Below, one piece after another: positions 1-8,024 of a DNA stretch of 64,000 nucleotides. Location: contig CAXXJA010000003.1 of NCBI GenBank assembly GCA_963678555.2, positions 496,001 through 560,000 of the forward strand. Direction: 5' to 3'. This DNA comes from SABI01 sp963678555 (GTDB taxonomy: Bacteria > Spirochaetota > Spirochaetia > Sphaerochaetales > Sphaerochaetaceae). Position numbers and translations under genes: made by a program. Each line of letters begins with the position of its first letter. Position 1 is the first letter of the stretch. Under the pieces are notes generated by a model that saw only the letters and a program-made list of their open reading frames with translations, was not told where the DNA came from and made no database searches.

Positions 1-1143
1 AGTGTCAACCCGCTTGTCATTGTCGACAACATGCCGAAAGTGATGTCGGTCACAGAAATCGTGCAGTATGGTGCAACAAGTCTCGTCGATATCCTGAAGA
101 GGGAACTTGAGCAGGAGCAGCAGGAGCTTACCGAAGCCCTGTTCAACCGCACGATCGAACGCATCTTCATCGAAGAGAGAATCTACAAGCGGATAGAGGA
201 AGAGAAGACGAGTCAGGGTGTCAGTGAAGCCGTTAAGAGCGGGTTCGAACCGTTCCTGGACCGATTGAACCGCCCGGTGAACGATGATGATGTGGATCGC
301 CTTCTGAAGATTCCCATCCGGCGGATAAGTCTGTTCGATATCAGGAAGAATCAGGATGAGATCAAGGCGATCAATGGTCGGCTCAAGGAGATCCGCTATC
401 ACCTGAACCATCTCACCCGCTATGCCCTTGATTTTCTGACAGAGCTGAAGCGAGACCCCGTTGTGACCTCTTCACTCCGTCGGAGCACGATAGGTTCGTT
501 CGAGAAGGTCGATGTGAGAGAAGCAGCACAGCGGAACCTTTCGCTGAAGTACGATGCCTCGACCGGATATCTCGGGTATGAGGTGAAAAAAGGTGTGGAA
601 CAGCTGATGGTCAGTCCCTTCGACCGCGTTCTCATCATCCAGAAGGATGGTGCCTACTACGTCTGTGATGCTCCTGATAAACTATTTGTGGGAAAACAGA
701 TGCGTTACTGCGGGCTTGCTGACAAGGACGTGCTCGAAAACACCGTGTTCACGGTAATCTATCAGGAGACAGCCCTCAAGTACCTGTTCATCAAACGCTG
801 CCGTATCACTCAGTTCATTATTAACAAGACCTATTCCCTCATCCCCGAAGGCAAATTCAAGCTCTATACGCTGTCAGTCTTCGATGATGCCCGTATTACG
901 ATCCAGTACAAGAAGGGGAAGGGATATAAGACTCTTGAGGACAGAACCTACTTCTCCCGCTTCCTGGTGAAAGGGGTCAAGGCGAACGGCGTCAGGCTCA
1001 CCACAAAAGAGGCTCAGACGCTGAGGATCAAGCATGAGAGAGACCCGAAGTCTCTCGAAAAGGAAGACGATCTGTTTGCCGGTATCGATCCGTACGATGA
1101 GCCGTACGACGACATTGGAGATGAAGGAGATCGGGATGAATGA
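1..1143 (+). CDS. parC: DNA topoisomerase IV subunit A, 3' part (5' end outside window)
   Basis: The reading frame is open from base 1, so only the last 380 codons are seen. The DNA breakage-reunion core with the active-site Tyr lies upstream of the window. What remains is the coiled-coil/C-gate segment (motif IFIEERIYKRIEEE, then LLKIPIRRISLFDIRK) followed by a C-terminal domain. This matches the ParC type found in Bacteroidetes and spirochaetes rather than GyrA: I see no GyrA box and no six-bladed pinwheel repeats. The enzyme would decatenate chromosomes together with ParE. The last eight bases overlap the next gene, so the two are probably translated together. GyrA is the alternative and I consider it unlikely. 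Confidence 0.82.
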   Translation, partial: SVNPLVIVDNMPKVMSVTEIVQYGATSLVDILKRELEQEQQELTEALFNRTIERIFIEERIYKRIEEEKTSQGVSEAVKSGFEPFLDRLNRPVNDDDVDRLLKIPIRRISLFDIRKNQDEIKAINGRLKEIRYHLNHLTRYALDFLTELKRDPVVTSSLRRSTIGSFEKVDVREAAQRNLSLKYDASTGYLGYEVKKGVEQLMVSPFDRVLIIQKDGAYYVCDAPDKLFVGKQMRYCGLADKDVLENTVFTVIYQETALKYLFIKRCRITQFIINKTYSLIPEGKFKLYTLSVFDDARITIQYKKGKGYKTLEDRTYFSRFLVKGVKANGVRLTTKEAQTLRIKHERDPKSLEKEDDLFAGIDPYDEPYDDIGDEGDRDE

Positions 1144-1828
1144 TGTGAAGCGCAGAATCCTGTACGAAGACAACCATCTCATTATCATCAACAAGCTTCC
1201 CGGAGAACTGGTCCAGAAGGATAAGAGCGGGGATACGACCCTGGCTGATGTCGTGAAGGAGTACCTAAGGGTTACCTACAGGAAACCGGGGAATGTCTTT
1301 CTCGGTATTCCTCACCGTCTTGACCGTCCGACCAGCGGTATCGTTGTCTTTGCAAAAACAGAGAAGGCTCTCAGCAGAATGAGTGCACTGTTCAAACAGG
1401 GAGATGGTGTGAAGAAGTGGTACTGGGCCGTTGTCGACCGGCTGCCTCAGTTCACCAATCCTCTCATCATTCACCATCTGGTCCGTGATGAGAAGAAGAA
1501 CAAATCGTTCGCCTATGCAAGTGCCCGTAAAAACAGCAAGGAGGCACGGCTGCGTCTTACCATCTCAGGAGCCTCGAAGAGCTACTATCTGCTGGAGATC
1601 GAGCTGCTCACGGGACGCCACCATCAGATACGCGCCCAGCTCAGTGCTATGGGTTCTCACATCAAAGGTGATATCAAATACGGTTCGGCGCGCACGAACA
1701 GGGACGGCTCGATACATCTGCATGCACATCGGATTGAGTTTATCCATCCGGTGAAGAATGAACCTGTGGTGATCACGGCACTTCCACCGAAGGATCCCGT
1801 ATGGGATTATTTCGTCTCACAGCGATAA
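1136..1828 (+). CDS. RluA-family RNA pseudouridine synthase
   Basis: This is a 230-residue pseudouridine synthase that would isomerise uridine in rRNA or tRNA. The family signature HRLDRPTSG is at residues 60-68, with Asp63 as the catalytic aspartate, and the GRHHQIR motif lies in the second half. There is no N-terminal S4 domain, so it is a short form similar to RluA or YlyB-like members. I chose ATG 1136 because GAAGGAGA lies 5-12 bases ahead of it and the family's N-terminus (ILYEDNHLIIINK) follows at once. A longer frame runs upstream inside parC but has no family similarity. The exact target base cannot be read from sequence. Confidence 0.88.
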   Translation: MNDVKRRILYEDNHLIIINKLPGELVQKDKSGDTTLADVVKEYLRVTYRKPGNVFLGIPHRLDRPTSGIVVFAKTEKALSRMSALFKQGDGVKKWYWAVVDRLPQFTNPLIIHHLVRDEKKNKSFAYASARKNSKEARLRLTISGASKSYYLLEIELLTGRHHQIRAQLSAMGSHIKGDIKYGSARTNRDGSIHLHAHRIEFIHPVKNEPVVITALPPKDPVWDYFVSQR

Positions 1829-2163
1829 GCTGTGATTGAGAGCCTGCCGCGGCCTATGGTCTGAAAACAGCTGAGCTGTACGTCCCGCCTTCTGTATCTT
1901 TCAGTAATTCTTGATAGGATCTTTCCTCCCCGTGTTTCCTGTGCTGCCGGCATATCCGCTGTCTTCCCCTGAGATGATTATCGCTCCTGTCTCCGACTGC
2001 AGATGACCGGGTCCATACTCTCTGTACGGACATCCGGTGTGGGACCCTTTCTCTGTGTGCGTACATTCATCTCATCTTCTTCCGAGGCTGCTTGCATGAA
2101 AGTTTGTAAAACATATAAAATTAATATAATGAGATAAATATATTAAAAAAATTAATAATAAGT
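1829..2163. other. intergenic region with no gene seen
   Basis: About 335 bases with no convincing coding signal. A 70-codon minus-strand frame (1854-2066) has no ribosome binding site and no recognisable sequence. The last 60 bases turn strongly AT-rich and lead into the promoter at 2164. Confidence 0.5.
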
Positions 2164-2192
2164 TTGACAAAATTGATTTTATTAAGTATGTT
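2164..2192 (+). promoter_or_regulatory. sigma70-type promoter of the DUF2089 operon
   Basis: TTGACA at 2164-2169, a 17-base spacer, then TATGTT at 2187-2192, inside an AT-rich stretch. Transcription would begin near 2199, just before the start codon at 2211, giving a very short leader that still includes a GGAG site. Confidence 0.65.
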
Positions 2193-2210
2193 GAACATGT
2201 GGAGCACAGA

Positions 2211-2576
2211 ATGAAGCAGAGCTGGAAGAAATTGAGTGATCTTATCGGAGGGAAGAAATTCCTTATCCGAAAGGTATACATTCCCGAGGATGACATCGAG
2301 ATCTCAGGCTCGTTCGAGATCCCGCCCCTTGCACAGCTGACCGTGGAAGACCAGCTTTTCGTCTCTGCCTTTGTCAAAACGCACGGATCCATCAAGCAGA
2401 TGGAGTCGATTTTTTCTATCAGTTACCCGACGGTGAAGAACCGGCTCAATGCGATCGCCGGACATCTTGAGATCGTAGGTATCAAAGTTGACGTGAGAGA
2501 TTTGGTCTCTTCGGTGCTTGACCGGCTGGAGAGGGGTGAGATCAGTGCTGATGAAGCCCTGAAGGAGATACTATGA
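2211..2576 (+). CDS. DUF2089-family HTH protein
   Basis: A 121-residue protein of the DUF2089 type, a small putative DNA-binding family. The hallmark is a helix-turn-helix-like block, QLFVSAFVKTHGSIKQMES followed by SYPTVKNRLN, at about residues 45-80. The zinc-ribbon that many members carry at the N-terminus is absent and is replaced by a short beta-rich lead (KKFLIRKVYIPEDDIEISG). The C-terminus ends in LERGEISADEALKEIL, a helical hairpin of the same style as the N-terminus of the third gene in this operon. ATG 2211 is preferred over GTG 2199 because GGAG sits six bases before it. It is probably the operon's own regulator. Confidence 0.75.
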   Translation: MKQSWKKLSDLIGGKKFLIRKVYIPEDDIEISGSFEIPPLAQLTVEDQLFVSAFVKTHGSIKQMESIFSISYPTVKNRLNAIAGHLEIVGIKVDVRDLVSSVLDRLERGEISADEALKEIL

Positions 2577-2848
2577 GCCTTCCGATGATCTTCTGGATAC
2601 GGTTCAGAGATGAACGCCATTCTTTCAGGCTCTGGATACCGCTGATTCTTGTGTACATGCTCCTGCTTCCGGTTATCCTGCTGGTGCTCATCGCGGTACC
2701 CTTCCTCTACCTTGCCAGAAACAGTTCCGGGGAAGTCCGGATGGTGCTGCATCTCATCGTATCACTTCCGACTCTGATCGGTGCGATGACGGGCACCGAG
2801 ATTGACATTCACCATGAGAACAGTGAGATATCGATGTATATCCGATAG
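2573..2848 (+). CDS. small membrane protein of the DUF2089/YvlB-like operon
   Basis: A 91-residue protein with one or two hydrophobic helices (LWIPLILVYMLLLPVILLVLIAVPFLYLA, about residues 20-48) and a second apolar patch near residue 65. It starts with an ATGA overlap on the DUF2089 gene, so it is translationally coupled. I recognise no named family. Its place between a DNA-binding protein and a YvlB-like protein suggests a role at the membrane, perhaps in envelope sensing; that is inference from position only. Confidence 0.7.
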   Translation: MSLPMIFWIRFRDERHSFRLWIPLILVYMLLLPVILLVLIAVPFLYLARNSSGEVRMVLHLIVSLPTLIGAMTGTEIDIHHENSEISMYIR

Positions 2849-2866
2849 AATAGAAGGAGGTCACAG

Positions 2867-3307
2867 ATGGCCGAAGACAGAATACGAATACTGAATATGC
2901 TCTCTGAGGGGAAGATCACTGCTGAAGAGGCGGAGAAGCTTCTCAAGGCCCTGGAGGTCAGTCCTCAGAAGACGTCGGGTGGAGGCGACATGGTTTCCAC
3001 CTCTCGGATTTCGGAAATCCTGACTGATAAGTTTCTCTATGTACAGGTTGAGCCGAAGGAGGGAAGGGGGAGTGACCGGGTTTCGGTGAAGGTCCCTCTT
3101 GCCCTGCTTCAGACGGGCCTCAACATCTTCGGTCTGATTCCGAAGGATGCTCAGGAAAAGATCAACACTTCGATGAAGCAGAGCGGAATGTCTCTCGATC
3201 TCAGTACGATCAACCCCGAGAATATCAAAGAACTGATGGTGATCCTCGAACAGATGAGCATTGATATTGATACCGAGGATGCCGTGATTCAGGTCTATTG
3301 CCGTTAA
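2867..3307 (+). CDS. YvlB/LiaX-like protein with SHOCT-like N-terminal helix pair
   Basis: A 146-residue protein beginning RIRILNMLSEGKITAEEAEKLLKAL, the short helical motif that opens YvlB/LiaX-type proteins of Firmicutes. The middle (residues 60-110) is a compact hydrophobic domain with an amphipathic run (VSVKVPLALLQTGLNIFGLIP), and the end (MSIDIDTEDAVIQVYCR) is beta-like. It lacks the long DUF4097 beta-helix of full YvlB. AGAAGGAGG seven bases before ATG 2867 supports the start. It is the third gene of the operon. Related Firmicutes clusters respond to envelope stress, but a role here is inferred. Confidence 0.72.
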   Translation: MAEDRIRILNMLSEGKITAEEAEKLLKALEVSPQKTSGGGDMVSTSRISEILTDKFLYVQVEPKEGRGSDRVSVKVPLALLQTGLNIFGLIPKDAQEKINTSMKQSGMSLDLSTINPENIKELMVILEQMSIDIDTEDAVIQVYCR

Positions 3308-3345
3308 CAGGCCTGCTTATGGCGGGCTGGTGAACAGGAAGGACC

Positions 3346-6309
3346 TCAGGTCCCGGATCCCGTTCCCGCTCCCCCTCCGGGACAGATCACTCCCAGGCGG
3401 TTCCTTCCGTCAGCTTTCACGATAAACGGCTGATCGCTTCTTACATGCATGAAGTGGTCTTTCCGAGTGACTGTCTCGAACTCCTGCAGTTTTTCAAAGC
3501 TCAGTATTCCGTCTTTGTACGAAGGGCTGACGGAAAAGTAGATCGTTCCCAGGCTTGTGATGTTCTGGAAGAAGTGAGTGCCCTGGGAGGGTTCCACGAA
3601 AAAGCCCGGGAGAGAGGTCTCTACTATCACTCCTGCCGCCGATATCTGGGACCAGACGACCGGTATGCCGAGCCACGGGTCACTGGAGCCGAGGCGGCCG
3701 GCAACGATGAGGATGTACTCTTTCTCCTCGTCCATGAACGCAGTATTGATGGCATCAATCTGCCTGGCCATATCGTGGGTCTTTGCAGGGTCAAAGGTAT
3801 CCGGGTTGATGTATATGATATCCCGGATCTGGTCGTTATGTCCGTTACCCATCACATGGTGCGACAGAACGATGGCCTCTTCCTGTTCTTTTCTGGTTAT
3901 TTCAAGGGCTTCTGCCTCAAGGCCGGTCACGATCGGACGGATCTGAAGGAGAGAGAATTCGGGAATCTTATTTTCGGTTCTGTTCAGATTACAGGCGAAT
4001 TCAATTTCGATAGGGGTTCCCATCACCTTCTCTCCGAACACGAGCAGGTCTTTCACGATTGATGCAATAGGGAAGGTGTTGTACTTCAGAATGCTGTTGA
4101 ACGTGATGACTTTCTGTCCCTCGGCACTCTGTTGTTCCGTGAGAAGACCCGTTGCCGCATCGTAGGTGCTGGCTACATGTCTGAGGGAGAGCGGATGCTT
4201 CTGTGCCTCCTCAAGTTTCAGCTCAACGAGGTTTTCGGGGTTGCCCTGCGGCTGAAACGGAGCGCTCCCGTCGAGAGCAAAGAAGGTCGTCTGGGAGGAG
4301 GCTTCTCCGCCGCCGAGGAACTGCATGTTCCGCTTGGGGTAGGCGGGTGAAAACCTGAGTGCCGTCCCGTTGTCGACAATCATCTTTCCGAACCCGAAGG
4401 AGAGCATTCCCACTCCATCTTCCGCTTTCTCTTTCCCCACCGGGTAGAAGTTGAGACTTCGTGCCACTCCGGAGAAGGAAGGGTACCAGTAATCACCGTA
4501 TCTGCTTCCGATCACCTGCTGTATGATGACGGCCATGCGTTCTTCCTCGACCATGTGGCTTGTCGCTCTGAGATACTCTTTGCTACGGGTGTAGTAGGTC
4601 GATGCATAGACGCAGATGATCGCGCTCGAAAGGTCCTTCAATCGTTGTTCCTCACTGCCCGTGTTGGGAACCATCACTGTCTCGTATACGCCGGCAAACG
4701 GTTGGTAGTGTGAGTCTTCAAGCATACTCGAGGAGCGGACCGCAAGCGGTACGGTGAGGAAACGGAGGATCGACTTCAGGTCCTGTGTGAGTTCGTCGGG
4801 AAGTTCCTTGCTGAGGAAGATGCGTCTGAGGGTCTCATCAGGGAGGTTTGCCGAGATGATGTCCTGAAGATTGTTGTTCTCAATGAACTGGGTGAACAGG
4901 TCGGTCGCTATGACGATGGTCCGTGGAATCGAAAGGTACATCATGTCGTAGGTCTCGATGATCTTTGAGTTCCTCAACTGGTAATCTATGAAAGCCAGAC
5001 CGCGGCCCTTGCCCCCCAGTGACCCCGATCCGATACGGCTGAAGAACGAACTTTCATCGAAGCTGTTCCTGTTGAACAGAGCAATCTGCCCCTTTCCTCT
5101 GTTCACCCGGTACTCCCGTATGATCTGTACGAGTCTGTTCCTGAGCTCTTCGGGCTGCCTGAAGTCCTTGACCGAATAGGGTCTGAAGACATTAGCCAGT
5201 GCATACAGGCTTCTGGCCTTGAGCCAGAGAGAGAAGTCATTCCGGTTCGAGTGGTGGATGAAGGTCTCTATCGGGACTCTGGCGAGTGTCTGCTGCAGTT
5301 CCCTGAGGTTGTTCGCCCGTGCGATCTCCTTGTTCGTGTGGATGTCCCGGTAGATGAAGGGTCCGAAACCGTAGTTCTCGAAGACATAATGCTTCAGGTC
5401 TCCCAGGAGGGTCGGGCTCAGCTTCCAGATGAAACGAGCCTTCTCGATATTCATCTGGTATCTGTTTTCTTCCCGTGTCGATTGGAGGAGGATCGGAAGG
5501 TCTTCGTTCTCACTTCTCAGATGGCGGGCAAAGCGGAATCCCGCCTCATTGTCATTCTCTCCTTCCCGATCGAACGCTATATCGGTAATGACTCCGAGGA
5601 GGTGTTCCTTGAAGGCGTTATAGAGATCCATCGCCTCTTCGTAGTTCTGGGCAAGGAGGATCTTCGGACGTCCCCGCATCCGCAGAGCAGTCGCCCAGGT
5701 GTTGAGTCCCTCACTCATCGCGTTTCGTGTCTGCTGGATGATTGCGGTGTAGAGGAGGGGGAGGTAGGATGAGTAGAACCGTACGGAGTTCTCCACAAGG
5801 ATGATGACAGGCACCTCAGCTGTGGAGTGTGCATCATGGTAGGCATTCATCTTGTCTTCTAGATTCTTGATGATGGCAAGAAAAATATTCGCATTACCCT
5901 GCCAGTAGTACAGCGCATCAATCCCCTCGATCGATTTTTTCTTCAGCGATACACTCACCCGGTGTGCGGGTGACGGGGAGAGGGCGACGATAGGAAGGTT
6001 GGGGTATTCGTCTTTCACATCCTTGGCCAGCTCCGACACACTCGTGTCTCTCAGATCAAGCATGGTTACCAGGAGGTCGAAAGAGTTTGATCCCAGAAGG
6101 TTGAACACCTCCTCTCTCTTATGGGCAAACGTTATCTTTGGAGGCGTGGAAAGGCCCAGCTGCGTGTATTCTCTGAAGAGCTCTTCTTCCACTCTCCCGT
6201 CTTCTTCGATCAGAAACTGGTCGTAATCACTGCAGATGAGAATGACCTTGTAGATATGCAGCTGCATCAGATCGCCGAAGGCTTCCCTCGAATTCAGTAC
6301 TTTTCTCAT
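3346..6309 (-). CDS. pseudo-receiver / PEP-pyruvate-binding (PPDK N-terminal domain) fusion
   Basis: A 987-residue protein. Residues of about 15-150 and 165-320 look like two tandem CheY-like folds (a beta strand KVILICSD, then LLVTMLDL, then NLPIVALS; the second copy has GVITDIAF and DLPILLQS). From about residue 425 it becomes the ATP-grasp-like nucleotide-binding domain of PEP synthase and pyruvate phosphate dikinase (GSLGGKGRGLAF, PLAVRSSSMLEDS, FAGVYETVMVPN). The swivelling phosphohistidine domain and the PEP-binding barrel are absent, so it cannot perform the full PEP synthase reaction by itself. ATG 6309 is preferred to GTG 6318, though neither has a strong ribosome binding site. Similar fusions are annotated as PEP synthase in Bacteroidetes. 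The substrate is unknown. Confidence 0.78.
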   Translation of the reverse strand: MRKVLNSREAFGDLMQLHIYKVILICSDYDQFLIEEDGRVEEELFREYTQLGLSTPPKITFAHKREEVFNLLGSNSFDLLVTMLDLRDTSVSELAKDVKDEYPNLPIVALSPSPAHRVSVSLKKKSIEGIDALYYWQGNANIFLAIIKNLEDKMNAYHDAHSTAEVPVIILVENSVRFYSSYLPLLYTAIIQQTRNAMSEGLNTWATALRMRGRPKILLAQNYEEAMDLYNAFKEHLLGVITDIAFDREGENDNEAGFRFARHLRSENEDLPILLQSTREENRYQMNIEKARFIWKLSPTLLGDLKHYVFENYGFGPFIYRDIHTNKEIARANNLRELQQTLARVPIETFIHHSNRNDFSLWLKARSLYALANVFRPYSVKDFRQPEELRNRLVQIIREYRVNRGKGQIALFNRNSFDESSFFSRIGSGSLGGKGRGLAFIDYQLRNSKIIETYDMMYLSIPRTIVIATDLFTQFIENNNLQDIISANLPDETLRRIFLSKELPDELTQDLKSILRFLTVPLAVRSSSMLEDSHYQPFAGVYETVMVPNTGSEEQRLKDLSSAIICVYASTYYTRSKEYLRATSHMVEEERMAVIIQQVIGSRYGDYWYPSFSGVARSLNFYPVGKEKAEDGVGMLSFGFGKMIVDNGTALRFSPAYPKRNMQFLGGGEASSQTTFFALDGSAPFQPQGNPENLVELKLEEAQKHPLSLRHVASTYDAATGLLTEQQSAEGQKVITFNSILKYNTFPIASIVKDLLVFGEKVMGTPIEIEFACNLNRTENKIPEFSLLQIRPIVTGLEAEALEITRKEQEEAIVLSHHVMGNGHNDQIRDIIYINPDTFDPAKTHDMARQIDAINTAFMDEEKEYILIVAGRLGSSDPWLGIPVVWSQISAAGVIVETSLPGFFVEPSQGTHFFQNITSLGTIYFSVSPSYKDGILSFEKLQEFETVTRKDHFMHVRSDQPFIVKADGRNRLGVICPGGGAGTGSGT

Positions 6310-6518
6310 GGTAATCACTATGGTACCACACCTTCACGGTCCTTCAATACCTGTTTATGCTGATTACACCCCGCTTCACTGCCGGATCCTGTTCTTCGAA
6401 TGTGATTAAAACCTAAAAATGGCATCAAGTGAAATGATATATAAGTCAAAATTAATTGAATATAAATAAATAAAAAGAAAATTAAGATAAATATTTTTAT
6501 GATATTGTAAATAGTATC

Positions 6519-6547
6519 TTGACATGGAAACTATAAGAATATACGAT
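6519..6547 (+). promoter_or_regulatory. sigma70-type promoter of gdhA
   Basis: TTGACA at 6519-6524, a 17-base spacer and TACGAT at 6542-6547, preceded by a very AT-rich tract. The predicted transcript begins near 6554. This rules out the longer frame starting at 6524, because that codon lies inside the -35 box. Confidence 0.7.
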
Positions 6548-6592
6548 GCAGATATCCTGAGTGCTGACACTCGGGCGATAAGGAGGACCAGC

Positions 6593-7930
6593 ATGTATAG
6601 ACTCGATTCATTCATGGCTGAACTTGAAAGAAAAAACCCCGCGGAACCGGAATTTATCCAGGCTGCCCGGGAAGTGATCGAATCGATCATAGATATCGTG
6701 AACGACAACCCCGCCTACGTGCACGGCAAGATTCTCGAACGGATTACGGAACCCGACAGAATCTTCACGTTCAAAGTTGAGTGGGAGGATGACAATGGAG
6801 ATGTGCAGGTGAACAGGGGCTATCGCGTCCAGTTCAACAATGCCCTCGGCCCTTACAAAGGAGGACTTCGTTTCCACTCGAGTGTTACACTCGGTTCTCT
6901 GAAATTCCTCGGCTTCGAACAGACCTTCAAGAACTCGCTCACAACTCTCCCCATGGGTGGCGGTAAGGGCGGCTCAGACTTCAATCCCCGAGGGAAGAGT
7001 GATTCGGAGATCCTGAGATTCTGTCGTTCATTCATGACTGAACTTCATAAGTACATCGGACCGAATACCGACGTTCCCGCAGGAGATATCGGTGTCGGAG
7101 CTCGTGAGATCGGATATCTGTACGGTCAGTACAAGCGTCTGAAGGACGAGAATACCGGCGTACTCACCGGTAAAGGTCGGAGCTGGGGTGGTTCACTTAT
7201 CCGCCCGGAGGCGACCGGATTCGGTTCCATATACTTCGCCAATGAAATGGTGAAGGCGGTCGGCGATACTCTGGAAGGAAAGAGAATCTCAGTAAGTGGT
7301 TTCGGTAATGTCGCCTGGGGTGTAGCGATGAAAGCCTCTCAGCTCGGTGCGAAGGTCGTCACCATCAGTGGTCCTGACGGGTATATCGTAGACGAAGAGG
7401 GTATCGGGACTCCTGAGAAGTGGGCCTACATGCTGGAGCTGAGAAGCAGTAATAATGACGTTGTGGCTCCCTATGCGAAGAAGTTCAATGCAACGTTCGT
7501 TGCAGGGAAGAAGCCTTGGGAAGTGCCTGTTGATATGGCGTTCCCCTGTGCGATTCAGAATGAACTCTCTCTTGAGGATGCACAGAAACTGGTTGGCAAT
7601 GGTGTGAAGTATGTTGTTGAAACCTCGAACATGGGTTGTACCGCGGATGCAGTGAACTATCTTGTAGACAAGAACGTATCTTTCGCACCGGGGAAGGCGG
7701 CGAATGCCGGTGGTGTAGCAGTGAGCGGGCTCGAGATGAGCCAGAACTCCATGAAATTGAGCTGGACTGAATCTGAGGTGGATGAGAAACTGCAGGCGAT
7801 CATGCAGAATATCCACAGCGCGTGTGTGAAGTACGGTACTCAGGATAGCGGATATATCAACTATGTGAAGGGTGCGAATATCGCAGGCTTCAAGAAGGTT
7901 GCTGATGCTATGCTTGACTTCGGATATTAA
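6593..7930 (+). CDS. gdhA: glutamate dehydrogenase, probably NADP-specific
   Basis: A 445-residue hexameric-type glutamate dehydrogenase that would aminate 2-oxoglutarate with ammonia. The catalytic/substrate region reads GPYKGGLRFH, then TLPMGGGKGGSDF with the active-site lysines, then GPNTDVPAGDIGVG. The nucleotide fold carries VSGFGNVAWG. The length and the ending (GANIAGFKKVADAM) match the small anabolic NADP class. The start at 6593 is fixed by AAGGAGG at 6580-6586 and by the promoter upstream. A 12-bp hairpin follows the stop codon, so it is a single-gene transcript. NAD specificity cannot be excluded. Confidence 0.93.
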   Translation: MYRLDSFMAELERKNPAEPEFIQAAREVIESIIDIVNDNPAYVHGKILERITEPDRIFTFKVEWEDDNGDVQVNRGYRVQFNNALGPYKGGLRFHSSVTLGSLKFLGFEQTFKNSLTTLPMGGGKGGSDFNPRGKSDSEILRFCRSFMTELHKYIGPNTDVPAGDIGVGAREIGYLYGQYKRLKDENTGVLTGKGRSWGGSLIRPEATGFGSIYFANEMVKAVGDTLEGKRISVSGFGNVAWGVAMKASQLGAKVVTISGPDGYIVDEEGIGTPEKWAYMLELRSSNNDVVAPYAKKFNATFVAGKKPWEVPVDMAFPCAIQNELSLEDAQKLVGNGVKYVVETSNMGCTADAVNYLVDKNVSFAPGKAANAGGVAVSGLEMSQNSMKLSWTESEVDEKLQAIMQNIHSACVKYGTQDSGYINYVKGANIAGFKKVADAMLDFGY

Positions 7931-7954
7931 CCGATTGGTATAGAACGTTCCTTT

Positions 7955-7985
7955 CCGGCCCCTGAAGCGATTCAGGGGCCGGTTC
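7955..7985 (+). terminator. terminator hairpin after gdhA
   Basis: A perfect 12-bp stem, CCGGCCCCTGAA (7955-7966) with TTCAGGGGCCGG (7971-7982), closed by a GCGA tetraloop. The trailing T-run is short (TTCC), so termination may be weaker than the stem suggests. Confidence 0.7.
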
Positions 7986-8024
7986 CATATTGCCTATGAT
8001 GCCCGGGTTCTCTAGTATACAGGT

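Noticed and set aside
1854..2066. 70-codon minus-strand frame in the gap after the pseudouridine synthase gene.
   Set aside because: No ribosome site, no promoter and composition unlike a protein; treated as chance.
3308..3345. Short GC-rich hairpin (AGGCCTGC/GCGGGCT) between the YvlB-like gene and the convergent fusion gene.
   Set aside because: Pairing depends on G-U pairs and there is no T-run on either strand, so I do not call a terminator.
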